A DNA stretch of 64,000 nt from Anisus vortex (GCA_949126835.1 OX421500.1:20869167-20933166), one strand, 5' to 3'. Numbered from the stretch's first letter, positions 44,866 to 57,205 are shown. Notes: generated by a model from the sequence alone, not told the origin. Program-made: numbers and translations.

Positions 44866-46506
44866 GGACAAAGGAACGTACCTAAACGCTTTAAATGTAT
44901 TACTTACAGAAGTATATTTACGAACCTATTTCAAGTCCATCTTGCTTTCTATAGTTACAATTTCTCAACTAATGTTACGATTAATGACCCCCTAAGGGTG
45001 CCACAAAAGGTCGACCAGATTAAAGACAGGAGTAACAGAAGAAAGATGTTTACATATTTTATAACATTAAAGAGACCTGTCAAATTCTTCTAACAAAGTC
45101 AACTTGGCTTTAAAATGATAAATATTTGTTTGATTAGAAGAATAGTATGAGATTAGCCTAAGATCCGATCGTTAAGATAAGTGCTCTTTTATCAATTAAT
45201 GATAGTCGTAAATAAGTACGTCTTTTCATTGTTGACAATCGAGACGAAAGCGAAATTTCTCTGATCTTTTTGTTAACAAGCCAAAAGAAGCCACAAAGCC
45301 GTATTATTGTTTATCTGAACTTTTCCCAACTACACTTTCCCCAAGTTTTAACTCTCGAATTAATGTCACCTCTCGCTCGTATCGTTGTATGCAAATGAAA
45401 GCTACACGAGTTTTAAAGCGATGTGGTCTAAGAACCGTAAAATAATATATATATATATACGTCTCTAGGTAAAGATTACTTCTACATGTTGCCTGAAATC
45501 TCTAGGGCTTAGCGATGTAAAAGAGGCCAGTTTTTTAGACGTTAAAAGAGGCTGAACACGTTAATTAAAACTCAGAAGGTTCACCAGTCTTTCAAAAGCG
45601 AAGATTTCAACGTGGTTAACACACATACACACACACACATTAGTAGCAAACTAAACAAAAGAAAAAAAAATAGTCAACTGTCTAGTGGAGTAGTTTCCAA
45701 GACTGTAGGCATCGGAATGATGCAAAGTCATTCATAATGTTCTTTTTCCTTTCAGATTCAATGTGTTAAAAATGTGACATCTAGGGTTTTGACTTGACTA
45801 AAGGCGTCATTGAAAAAAAACCTTACTTAAATAGAGGTCATCCAGTGGTTGTAGAGGTCTGGGTATCATTAAAATGGATAACATCCTAAAAGTGTTGGAT
45901 TTAATGCAGACCCATCATATTAACACGAAACATTTGTATGGACATATTTTGGAATTTCAATTTAACCAATGTCTGTACAGAGTCTCTCACACGTTTCGAC
46001 ATTGATACCTGGTGTTGCAATGGACACAATAAAAAACAATAGAGATATCAGCAACAGAGGATTAGATTGAGAAGTGAACAACTTTTTTGTTTTGCTTTGT
46101 CTTTTAAATACAATCTCTTCTTTAACTTTTGAGGGCAACGCCGATGTATACATTTCCCTCTACTCCCCAACCCTTTAATGAAACAAGCTCTTTCTGCGCC
46201 CCCACCCCTCCGCATTCATGTCGGACACATTCCTACTGTCTGACCATTTGACGGACAAGACAAAATTCTTTATGAGCCAGATTGTTGACTACTGACCAGT
46301 GGCTGTCCGGAGGGAAGGAGAAGGGGAGGGGGGAACAAGCTGAGGCGGAAACGGCCATAAACCATGAAGACATGGACACGTAGTGTTCCCTGACCATAGA
46401 GCAGTGGTCAGAAGTATAAACACTCCAGTGAATAATTAGTGAACTAGCTGCATATAGTTTCACTTTATTGGCACAAACAATAGTTAGAGTGAAAGAAGGA
46501 TGTAAA
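44866..46506. other. No gene seen; repeat-free patch near 45.2-45.4 kb
   Basis: 45230-45430 is repeat-free, GC-richer, and has a POU octamer ATGCAAAT (45389-45396) and a FOX-like TTGTTTATC. TA tract at 45445-45460, CA tract near 45622-45640. The ORFs here have no domain. Confidence 0.45.
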
Positions 46507-46900
46507 TTATTTGATATTATTTTACACACGTTACTTCTATACAAATTATTTGATATTATGTTACACACGTTACTTCTATACAGATTATTTGATATTATTT
46601 TACACACGTTACTTCTATACAGATTATTTGATATTATGTTACACACGTTACTTCTATACAGATTATTTGATATTATTTTACACACGTTACTTCTATACAG
46701 ATTATTTGATATTATGTTACACACGTTACTTCTATACAGATTATTTGATATTATGTTATACACGTTACTTCTATACAGATTATTTGATATTATGTTACAC
46801 ACGTTACTTCTATACAGATTATTTGATATTATTTTACACACGTTACTTCTATACAGATTATTTGATATTATGTTACACACGTTACTTCTATACAGATTAT
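46507..46900. repeat. 39-bp minisatellite, about 10 units
   Basis: Unit contains TTATTTGATATTATGTTACA then CACGTTACTTCTATACAGA. TTTTACA and GTTACA variants alternate in most units (78-bp dimer). The period is a multiple of three and open frames on both strands are artefacts. Confidence 0.97.
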
Positions 46901-48820
46901 TACAAAAAGAAATATTTCTACACAAATTACATTAGGCACTTAACATTTTGTTTAAATATGTAAATCAAAGGTTGATAACCTGTTGGAATTGACATGTTTA
47001 GCGTACAATCTTCTACACCATGTGTGTCCACTACACTAATATTTCCACTTATCAATATCTACCGTAGCTTTACTCAAGCCGATATCTAAATACTTTCTCT
47101 ACTATAGAGAGCGAATATAAATAACAAATTCTGCAAACTCTAACGAAGTAACGTAGCTGTCAGCCTTTGTTCAAGATATTCTCGGGTTAAAAGAACAAGT
47201 TCCTGGTCCCGTCAATAACACTAACCATAATCATAACCACGTACATAATATTGTTATCCACAAAACTGCTTTGATAATTTTGTAGACGTATTGTTTCTCT
47301 AAATCTATTTAGTCTCACGATTTATGAGAAAATATTGACGAGGGCAGAAAGTACTACTCCTTTATTTTGACGTATTAGTGAACATTTTTTTTCTTTTACC
47401 AAAGTTGGCACGCAAGTAGACATGGTTGTGAATCGTGTGGGTGGGGGAAGGGGTTAAAAGATGCGAGGGAGATAGAAGGTGGTAGTTGTTGCTGGCACAT
47501 TGCGAATTGACGGGAATCGATATTAGAACAAATTTGGCATGCGCCTAAATTGTGGCTCAATTTTATTGTAAACAAATTAAATAACATAAACAGAAAACTG
47601 GAAATATAAGGAGAATGTGTGACCAGAACAATGTATTGGAGTAGATATTGTTTAAAAACATCTAATTCATTTTCAATCTTGAACCATATAGGAATCGACA
47701 CAACGGTCACGCGCTAATTGGCATTGCAATACCAAAGAAACGTGTTTTACTTTCAATAATATGATAGCCAAATTTCGTTAACGAAAATAATATAATTATA
47801 ACTTTTTTGATGGACAGTGTCAGAGTTATTTTAGGCTGAATATTTGGGTAAAAAAAATGACTAAAAGAACATGTAAGTGCTGTTATGATGATGTTTGTCA
47901 GAGACTGACGCCGGAAAGTATGAGTGATAAATAAGCCTAGAACTTAGACTCTTAAAGGTTGGACATTTTAGGACTCGTATACAACGGCAGATGTCTTTCA
48001 ATGTACTATATTGTATTATTATTGTATAGTGAAGAGAAGTTTCAAACATAGAGATGCACAAAAGAAATTTGCACATGTGTGTCATTCTTTAATCTGGTCA
48101 GCTTGACCACTGGTCAAATTTTAATGAGTTTCCTATCAAAAGATCGACTGGGCGTGCAAAACAACTTCAAACGTGTACCACTGACTGGCTTAAGTTTACG
48201 ACTTCCTGTCTGTCAGAAGAGGGACGGTTTCTTGTTGTTGTCATGGATTCTCCTCATAGACACAGACTCGTGTCCAGGCACGCGTGAAAAAAAAAACTTG
48301 ACCAGTGGTCACGTCAGAGTGAACCATGACGCAATGCTCAGAACTATACCATTGGGTCCCCATCCCCTCCTGCACCCCCCTCCCCATTCCATTTGTTTTG
48401 GTTTTTCAAATTCAATTCCCACACCACTTTCAAGTCGCGACTTCATTAGTGTCTTCATTAAATCAAACTTGGCGTACAAAAATTCCACACCTCCAACCCC
48501 CTTTCCCACAACTAGGACACGGTAACCCAGCAGCAATAGAAGAGGAGGGGCCGACGCATTAAACGGGTTCGCACCTCAGTGTCCGGTAGCGTGTGGAACG
48601 TTTCTCCGGAGCTATCTGGAGCCCATTACTTTTCTCTCACGGAAGCGAGAAAAACATTAGCCGTGTCCCCAGGATGATGCGCCAAATTTGTGTGTGTCAC
48701 AGGGAACTACGCAAACACAGCTTTGAAATGTATTACTAGTTACTAGTGTTGAAAAGCTTTTAACGATGAATGAAGCGTTGTTCAATAAGTGATGTAACAC
48801 GTTGCTGTTTCTTTTCTAGT
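46901..48820. other. No gene seen; two related palindromes
   Basis: TTGACCACTGGTCAA (48103-48117) and TGACCAGTGGTCA (48299-48311) are near-perfect palindromes about 190 bp apart. The overlapping frames at 48079-48562 have no domain and no coherent coding context. Confidence 0.5.
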
Positions 48821-48828
48821 ATTTAGAC

Positions 48829-49160
48829 CAAGAGGTCTCAAACACTGATGAAAGCATGTGTAATTTTATCACTTAAGAGCTGTGTCAATGGCCGCCCCCC
48901 CCCCCCCCCCATCAAACATCCCGACCTTAGTAAACAAAAAACACTTCATACATCTTAACTCATTTTACTTTGTATCACTAATATTGTCAATTTTTACAAT
49001 ATAGATAGGCCTACAAAGAATCATACCAAATTGAACGTATATAAAATTAACAATCAAATTTGATGCACATGTGTACTAGCTGTCTGAATTTCAAGTTTTT
49101 TCTAAGCTCACTGGTGGGCCATAAAAATCCACTTTGTGGGTCGCATGTGTGAGACCCCTG
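48829..49160. mobile_element. hAT-type MITE, 332 bp, with perfect 8-bp duplication
   Basis: The left end is CAAGAGGTCTCAAACAC. The right end reverse-complemented is CAGGGGTCTCACACATGC. ATTTAGAC flanks both sides (48821-48828 and 49161-49168), fitting the nnnTAnnn duplication described for Buster-type hATs. There is a C run at about 48894-48910 inside and no coding frame. Confidence 0.9.
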
Positions 49161-49168
49161 ATTTAGAC

Positions 49169-49889
49169 TGAAGGCTAAAATATTGAAATTGTCCATTGAT
49201 CAGATTGAGCTGTAGGTCTATCTCTGATTCGTTTCAAACACTCTGAACAATACAGTATATATACTTCAATAATTGCTTTAAACATAAATATTTCAATTAA
49301 ATACACGTTGTCTGAAATTATGTTATAATCATGGTTATTTGGGGAGATTAAATTTCTGGAATAACATAATCGGTGTCGGAAATAAGATAACTGAATCGGA
49401 TTTGTAAAAAATAAAGGCCAAAATGAAAGAAACACAGAATGAAGGAAGTAAAGTGGGAGAGAAAGAAAAATTGTAGTTTATGCATTGAAGAGAGAAGTCA
49501 TATTATTATTTCGAAAATCAGTAAACTGTTTTTAGGCCTATTTATAGAATACATTATAATGTCATAGTTTTACTTTAAATGTGAATAAGCATTAGACTGT
49601 AGAGATTACTTTGAATTTATCATTTTACTAATACATTTAATTTGTTGAGAGAAACGAGCAATTAATGAACATTTCAATATCTCTGTTGTTGTTTTCAAGT
49701 TAGTTTTCCCGACCAATTTGTTCCATAGTTGGTAAAATTAGCCAAATGAAATAACACACTAGTAATGCAAGAGTTCCCTTACTCTCAATGGCCACGGCAT
49801 ACGAGCTGTTATATAAGTGTCTATTTCTGAAACAAGCCATATAACAACAAAGACATAGAATAGATTCTGTATTATGAAAATATTTTTTA
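49169..49889. other. No gene seen
   Basis: AT-rich unique sequence; TAGGCCTA at 49533. 49789-49801 (TGGCCACGGCATA) is a short SINE-like piece. Confidence 0.5.
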
Positions 49890-50140
49890 AAGTAATCCTG
49901 TCGGGCCCAATTGATCCATAAGACTGGTGGAGCAGCGTCCACCAGTTTTCGCAGACTTATTAGGGGGATTGTGTGGCCAGCACAATGCCTAGTTGCCTTT
50001 ACATTTCCACAACTAATGACCGGTACCTATTAGAGCTGGATAAAAAATCAGAATCACTCTACAGACCCGGTGAAAAAAACTTTACGAGGATTCGAGCCCA
50101 GGAGCTTTGGTACGCCAGTCAAACGCGCAACCGCTCCCCA
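49890..50140 (-). mobile_element. tRNA-derived SINE, minus orientation
   Basis: The minus strand has the tRNA-like head (GGGGAGCGGTTGCGCGTTTG), a near B-box GGGCTCGAATCC, and the body with GGCATTGTGCTGGCCACACA. The 3' end is TATGGATCAATTGGGCCC. Confidence 0.87.
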
Positions 50141-53134
50141 TAATATTATGTATTTAACATGTATCTAATTTGGAGAGTGGAACGTAATTCTAAAACCTAA
50201 ATATTTCTAACCCGGGGATAAAATAAAGATACAAAAAAGTAATAGCCATTTTTTTAGGCATTGCCAAGTATGTTAATATGTTTACGCTTCCATCTATTTA
50301 AATAGACACAGACAGATCATATATTAGATGGAAGTGCTTAGAATTTGAATATCAGGATTATGATAACATTTTTTTTTCCTGAGCCGGCTGTAAGATTTAA
50401 AAATGGCTATATGCTTATAGTTTTATATATATTTTTTTTGGCATGCATTTGGTTCTCACGTCACGTACGCTGACATTTTGTGTTACATTATATATAACTG
50501 GCTGCAGAGTCATTAGAAATAGATGTACATCTAGACTTACCCCTATCACATGACTTCATCACATGACTTCATTCTTTCTTCTTCACGGGGCTTAGGGTTT
50601 TGCAGCTTTCAGACGACATTGCAAAGAGATTACCGGAAACAGTTTTTTGAAGTGAAGACTCTATGTCTATATATGTATGTGTGTATATATAGTAGTCTGA
50701 CACGTGGTCATTATGTATGCACATATTCTAATGAGGTAGAGGAGTATCAGAAATTCCTATGAATAATTCAGGGGAATATAGAGTCTATATGTAAATCAGG
50801 AAACCGTTTATGTTGTGCTGATAGCAAAGGATTGGTTCAAAAATTGAGAGATTTCGTGGTTACCTTATAAAGGTACATGTTTAATTAGATATTGAATCTC
50901 GTCTTTGGTGTTTTAAAGCAATCTAGTTATTATATTATAGTTTGTTGTTATTGTATTACAATAAAGTTCCTTTTTTTTTCTAATACGTTTTTCTTTATGC
51001 TCTAGACAATTAAAATCACGTGATCTTCCGTTCATCAGTTGCAGTAACTAATGTATACAAGAAAAGTGTGTGGCCATGGTAATTAGCCCAGCTGCATTGA
51101 ACAAAAGAATAGAGTTTACTCTATTTAATGTAAAATTCCCTCTTGTGTTTTATAAAGGAAGAATAATGGTTTAAAATAAACTTTCTATAGTTGACTTTAT
51201 TTGTTGTATATTCCATTATACTTTTTCGAACATTTTATGAACAGAACGAATGTGTAAAAGTATATTTTTATAAGAGTTCTTATTTACAAATAATTATTTT
51301 TATTAGTTTCGTTTTACATGTGTCTATTTTGGCGATCGTAGAAATGTTCCAACTTCAAACCTATAAATAAATCTCATTCATTTTTGTTTTTATTGCTCCA
51401 AAGATATACTTTTCATTACAATTGGTTATATTTCTGATTTTTTTTTTTTACATGAAATTCAATCTTTACATCGAATGAGTAATTAATATAATTCAAACTC
51501 CGTTTTTTTTTGTTTGTTTTTAAATTGTGTACAAATAGTTAAATTATTACAACTAGAAACATATTGTCGTGGGAGAGAAGGGTATAGAACAAAGTAATGA
51601 TAATATAGTAAATTCTAATTTAGAAGAAATATAACAAAACAATGTTTCATTATAATAATTAGACAAACAAAACGGTTGAAAACACTTTTCTTCCAGATAA
51701 AAAAAAACAAAGACATATAAATTCTCTTTCCTTTCCAAATGCATTTGGACATGTAATAAACTTAACTTTATTTAAAACCCTTATTATAATGCAAAACTAG
51801 TCCCAAATAATGGATAAGCTTAGGAAACCATAATCTACTGTCTAAAACCAGCGCTTAAAACATATAAGAAGATAAGAAAGATATTGTACAAAGTGGAACA
51901 ATAAATCCCCATCACTTATTATCTTAAAAGTGAGACATCCATTGTTAGAACATTTCTCATGTTACAGCCTTAGAGTGTTTACAGTAAATCTGCTTACATT
52001 TGGTTTGACCAGATCAATAGAAGTGAACGAAGACTGCCCATGGGCTAAATATCTACATTAAAAAATTTGTATAGTTTTAACAATGAAGTTGGTGTTGTTT
52101 CTTTCAAATAAACGCTTTGCTTCTGATTGTGAATGCATAAATGAATATTAATGACAATATAGACGACGCCAGTAGTAAGTCATAATCATACTGTTTGAAA
52201 CTGTTGAATATTTCCATCATCTTACATTAGTTGAAATATTTCACTGTTGAATAAATTAACACATTTAATTTCACTGGTTGAAAAGTTAGCGTTCTCTATT
52301 TTCAACATTGTTTTTTGTTATGTTTTTGCATTACGTATTTTAAAATTAATGTTTCATTTCTATATATTTTAAAACGTGATCATCTTTATTAAACATGTGT
52401 TTAAGTAATCTTTTTTTTTTCGCGTTACACATTTCGATACGCTATATTTAAAGGCCTTTTACTACTACTACTAATTGGTTTAAAAGTTTTTCTGTAATGC
52501 AATTTAAAAAGACTTGTGTGTGAATGAAAGTCTTTAATAAACATATGTACTATATATTTTAACACCCAAATGTAATGATTTGTAAGGCGTTCATATATAT
52601 GATCAATAATGTGATGGTCTAAAAGCATCCAATTTGTGTATGTTCATCAAGTAGCAGAAATAAATAGACCAGAAAAACACACACTTAATAGTCGAATTAC
52701 AATGTGCTTATTGATAGAAAAGACTAGGGAGACATTGCTGGGTACAAAGTTTTATAATATTATGTAATATAGTGTTCATTTATACCAGGGAGAAGTTGAC
52801 ACACTACATGTCATTATAGAGTTTATTAAAGAACTGTTTTGAGATTGTATAATATTAAAGAATCTTTGCCAGTTAGTTTGTAAAAGTATCCTCCTTTCTA
52901 AAAGCAGTATCCATTGACATTATTATATTACTCAAACGTTAGATGTCTTTTAGCTTTGAAAAATAAAGTGTGATTCGATACTCCTTTTTGATATTCTATT
53001 TAAAAGATGAAGACCTAATCGGTGTCAACTTAAACGCTAAACTAAATGAATAAACCGATTTAACTTACCAAAAGCTATGTACTAGTTAATGACTGTATTT
53101 AATCATTGTATTACATTACATAGCTGATGTGTTT
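50141..53134. other. No gene seen; longest repeat-poor stretch
   Basis: Three kilobases of AT-rich sequence with T and A runs but no tandem array, recognisable transposon or protein-like frame. Small frames (e.g. 50550-50762) lack domains. Confidence 0.5.
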
Positions 53135-53285
53135 GAGCCAAGATGGCGGAGGACTACATAGATAAGACTAAAGTAGGTCACGACGTGTGCGGTGTGGCTA
53201 CTTCCTCTGTGACAGCCGCCATTATGGTATGATTTATAAGGGCCTCTTCAGTGTGTGTCAACTTTATTACGTGATTTATTCAGGC
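53135..53285. promoter_or_regulatory. Candidate cis-regulatory island: paired YY1-like and paired Exd/Hox-like sites
   Basis: AAGATGGCGG (53140-53149) and, inverted, CCGCCATTAT (53216-53225) are YY1/Pho-type sites. TGATTTAT, the Exd/Hox composite sequence, occurs at 53230-53237 and 53272-53279. The block is GC-richer than its surroundings. It also contains a 29-codon frame from 53143 with a strong initiation context (GCCAAGATGG) that runs to 53232. GTATGA inside its last codons could act as a donor. Regulatory or short-exon function is inference. Confidence 0.4.
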
Positions 53286-53997
53286 GGCCCTGTGTCTAAT
53301 TTTAGATTTGAATTTTTTTTTTAAAGAATTATTAAAAGAATTCGTTTTTAATATGGTGTCCACTGTTCTGCATTGTTGCATTGTTCAACTGTTCCTACAT
53401 CTATGAGAGTCAAAATGCACCAAAAATACTAGTGTTAGTCTGCTAGTCCGTTATGTACTAAGTCCATCAGGCGTGTTTAGTTTAATAACACCATCTCCCC
53501 CACTACTCAGCACCTAGAGCTAGAGTCATTTCATGACTGAGTGCAATATGGCAGACAAATAGGCAAAATATTATATCCTAGTGTAGGTGAGTACAATTCA
53601 CGCACCTATTACAGACATCAAGACTTTTGTAAACACTGAAGTGATATATCTATAGACTAGGACAAACTCCATAGAAACAGTACACAATCAACTGTTATAC
53701 TTAAAAAGACTTAAAGACATGGCAAGATGTGAGCACCTTTTAGAAAAGAAAACAAACAGCATACAACCGAAATTCTACATAACAATAGTTATGTTTTATT
53801 CTATAATATGCATCTTCTGTCCGGGACACGTCATTAAAAAACTTTACAATGTATCCAATTTAGTAAAAAAGCTTTATATTTCATTAAAGGTAAATATTCA
53901 CAACTGACAAGGGTAACGCCATTAGTTAAATGAAAAAAAAAATTAGAAACAATTTAGAAAAGGACAAAAAATGTTGAGTACATGCATAAAACCTTAA
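53286..53997. other. No gene seen
   Basis: AT-rich; the 62-codon frame at 53719-53907 has no domain. Confidence 0.5.
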
Positions 53998-54076
53998 ATT
54001 CTATTCTAGAAATAGAACACAATTTAATCTAGTAAAATTCTATTCTAGAAATAGAACACAATTTAATCTAGTAAAG
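53998..54076. repeat. 39-bp perfect-type direct duplication
   Basis: Two adjacent copies of a 39-bp segment beginning TTCTATTCTAGAAATAGAAC, which itself contains an inverted repeat centred on CTAG. The copies differ at the last base only. Confidence 0.92.
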
Positions 54077-54615
54077 TTCTTAGAAGACAAAAGGAAAACA
54101 CATTTCTTAATCCATAATATGTATAACTTACATATCAACTTAAAATGTGTTCTGTAATATTCAGGCAAGCAGAAAATTCGACATTCTTAAAGAGAAAACA
54201 CCGAATTATCTATTTATTAAAAAAATACAAGATAGTACTGTAGCAAAAACAATTTTTTGATGCAAGGAAAGTAATCAAGAAAGTCTTAAAATATTTAACA
54301 CATATAGTGAGTTGCCTCCCCTTGATAGAAAATTTTGAATAGTACATTAAAAAAAAAGGAAATTATATTTTAATTTGAAATAAAATGCATTCTAAAACTC
54401 TTAGAAAAATATTAGAGGGTAGAGGAGAGGCGGGGGGAGGGGGGCGATAATGATATCCAAATTTTCTTTCCTTTCCTGACTCACTTATCAATATAGTGCG
54501 CATGTATGTTTATTACTGAAAGTGTCAATCACCAACAAACTTTCTAAGTTGCCACAAGGTGTAAAATATATTTAAAAAAAGGACAGATCCCTGACATAGT
54601 TTAATATAAATTCAG
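54077..54615. other. No gene seen
   Basis: AT-rich with a G-rich patch near 54420-54448. Confidence 0.55.
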
Positions 54616-54880
54616 GGGGGCGTCTCTAGTTCTAGAATGTGTCCCTAGTTCTGGAAAGAGTCTCTAGTTCTAGAAGGTGTTCCTAGTTCTGGAAAGAGTC
54701 TCTAGTTCTAGAAGGTGTCCCTAGTTCTGGAAAGAGTCTCTAGTTCTAGAAGGTGTCCCTAGTTCTGGAAAGAGTCACTAATTCTGGAAGGTGTCCCTAG
54801 ATTGAAGTGTGTCACTCATTCTATAGGAAGTCAATATTTCTGAGGTGTGTCTCAAGTTTTAGAAGGTGTCCGTTATTTTA
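54616..54880. repeat. 38-bp minisatellite, about 5 good units plus decay
   Basis: The unit joins GTCTCTAGTTCTAGAAGGTG and TCCCTAGTTCTGGAAAGA, two halves that are themselves related, so the array probably grew from a 19-bp ancestor. TCTAGTTCTAGA is nearly palindromic. It decays after 54800. Confidence 0.92.
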
Positions 54881-56238
54881 GAGTTTTGATAGGCCCTTGC
54901 CATTGTAGGGTGAAAATCTAGTAAATAGATTTAGGACTTAGGCTAAACATTATGCTAAGTATATAGTTCCAATGCAATCCACTAAGCTTATACACCAAAC
55001 ATTAGTCTAGGTTCTGCTTTACAGTCATTGAAGGCCTCTTGTTATTCGAGAATACATTGTGAACATTATGGATACGTATATCATGATCGATATTCAGTTC
55101 CTAATTAACACGTATCCGGGTTAATTTAACGTCTCATGTGGTTGTGCATTTTATTAGTCCAATTATCCCCTAGTAGTACTTTGCCTTATGATCCAACCTC
55201 ACCAAATATAGGCCTATTAACCTAACGGTATCAAACTATGAAGAAAGGATTAGTTCTAATAATCCATCAAGTAGCTTAGTTGACATTTTCGATAACACCT
55301 TTCTCCAAGAAATAATGTTATAAAAAACAATGAACTTAACTAAATAGTAATATATTTAAAAAAATATAAAGATAAACAGATTAAACAGTATCTACCATAG
55401 AATAGTTTCGGCCAGAAAAAAAAAAACCATGGTAATTTAAGTTGAAATATGCGATTGATATGTTTATCTTTTTCAGTCAGGTGAATTATTTAATTTAGAT
55501 AAGTCATACCATTATAATAATGATTCAACACTTATTAAATCAGCAGGCTTGTCACCCTAGTTTCAAAGCCTACTGTTAATTAAGTAATATAAAATATGTA
55601 CATACCTTAGTGATGAAGAAAAGAACATCAGTTCTAAACTTGGTGACTGAATGATTTTGTGATAAAAAATAACTTTTGTATAGTAAATTTTCTTCCTGTA
55701 GTCCAGAATAAAACAGTTTTTTTTTAAAAATAGTTAAGGTAATGCTATTGGCACAAGATACACGTGTCAGTCTTAAACATATCTTCTGTAGAAGTGCAAA
55801 GGTCAATCTGAAATCAAAATACTGCAATTTTAGGCGTTTTTACAATATAAAAAAAATGTGCACACATTGAGAGTTTCTCTCGAAGTTCGTATTCAACCAA
55901 TACATTTTATGAGTGATTGCACTAAATTCAATAAGTACTTTCAGTATTGAATATCTAGTGTAGATTTTCCTTGTGCCAACTAAGAGAATTTGAATTCCGT
56001 ACAAAACTACGAACTAGAGAGCAGCAGAAACAGAAACTGAGTTTTGTCTTTTTAAACTTGGTATCATGTTTAGACCTAGTTTGTGTTCCCCTTCGGTTAT
56101 CCACACATTGAGGAACAAGATAAACGAACAGTTAATCGATGTCGGATATCATAAAACTCTAACATAGGCGGATATCGTAAATTAAAAACAAAGGCGGATA
56201 TTCTAAAATGTTTTACTTTGATAGGTGATGTACAAAGT
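54881..56238. other. No gene seen
   Basis: AT-rich unique sequence; TAGGCCTA at 55209. The 83-codon minus frame at 55576-55827 has no recognisable domain. Confidence 0.5.
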
Positions 56239-56497
56239 AAAGTACCCTTCGGACGAAACTAATCATAGGGCTTGTGAAGCAGCGCTCACCGGTTTCTGTG
56301 GCCACGGCATACTAGGGGATGTGTGGCCAGCACAATGCCCAACCGCCTTTACTTTACCCCAACTGGTGTCAGGTACCCATTACAGCTGGATTGACTCAGG
56401 AAAACCCTCAAGTCCCTGGAAAAATTCCTAGCCTGCACCAGGATTACAACCCAGAACCTTCGGATCGCCAGTCGAACGCGCTGCCGCTCGGCCACCT
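56239..56497 (-). mobile_element. tRNA-derived SINE, minus orientation
   Basis: The minus strand starts TAGGTGGCCGAGCGGCAGCG, which includes an A-box TGGCCGAGCGG. The B-box is decayed (GGGTTGTAATCC). The body is complete, and the 3' end is disturbed (ATGATTAGTTTCGTCCGAAG). Confidence 0.88.
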
Positions 56498-56574
56498 AAT
56501 TTAGATATGTGATAAGGTTAATGAAAAAAAGATTTATAAATGTAACATTTTTTCAATTTAATACTATTAAAATA

Positions 56575-56735
56575 TCTATATATCTATCTATTTTTCAATT
56601 GACATATTTGCCGATATATTTTTTTATCTATTCAATCATTTACCCACAAATTCTCATAACTATCTATCTATCTATCTACATATCTATCTATCTATCTATC
56701 TATTTATCTATCCATCAATCGATCGATCTATTCAT
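56575..56735. repeat. TATC microsatellite
   Basis: TATCTATC runs at 56575-56592 and 56661-56710 with variants between them. Confidence 0.85.
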
Positions 56736-57032
56736 CGTTCACTAAGTACGGCATTATGTTTGAATTAAGTAATGATATGCCTGTCGTATAGAGTTTAAAC
56801 ATTTAAATCAGCACCCATTGATTCTCTCCACTATAATAGATCCCACCTTTAGTAGCCGACTCTGAAAATGACTCGCCAGGTTTTATGAGCCCCAATTTGA
56901 AGAGGGAACGGGCTTCAGAAACCTAGAGAGTGTGATTTAGGACAGGTGAAAAAAAAAAAGAACGACATTTATGGCATTTAAACAAAAAACTGGCCATAAG
57001 AATTTACGGTTCAATAGTAATACTAGGTCTAG
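56736..57032. other. No gene seen
   Basis: Short unique stretch before a G-rich minisatellite. Confidence 0.5.
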
Positions 57033-57205
57033 TGAGGGGTGAGGTGAGGTCGGGGTGGGAGGGGGTGAGGTGAGGTCGGGGTGGGAGGAGGTGAGGTGAG
57101 GTCGGGGTGGGAGGAGGTGAGGTGAGGTCGGGGTGTGGGGGGGGTGAGATGAGGTCGGGGTGGGAGGGGGTGAGATGAGGTCGGGGTGTGGGGGGGGGGG
57201 GGGAG
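57033..57205. repeat. 26-bp G-rich minisatellite, about 6 units
   Basis: Unit GTGAGGTGAGGTCGGGGTGG plus GAGGAG. Each unit has several G-runs on the plus strand. The array ends in a G run at about 57191-57202. Confidence 0.94.

Noticed and set aside
46233..46963. 150-230-codon frames over the 39-bp array
   Set aside because: Same artefact: the period is divisible by three. The non-repetitive ends of the minus frame show no known domain.
48079..48562. 148-codon and overlapping frames near 48.3 kb
   Set aside because: Several frames on both strands are open at once because of a C-rich patch; no domain seen.
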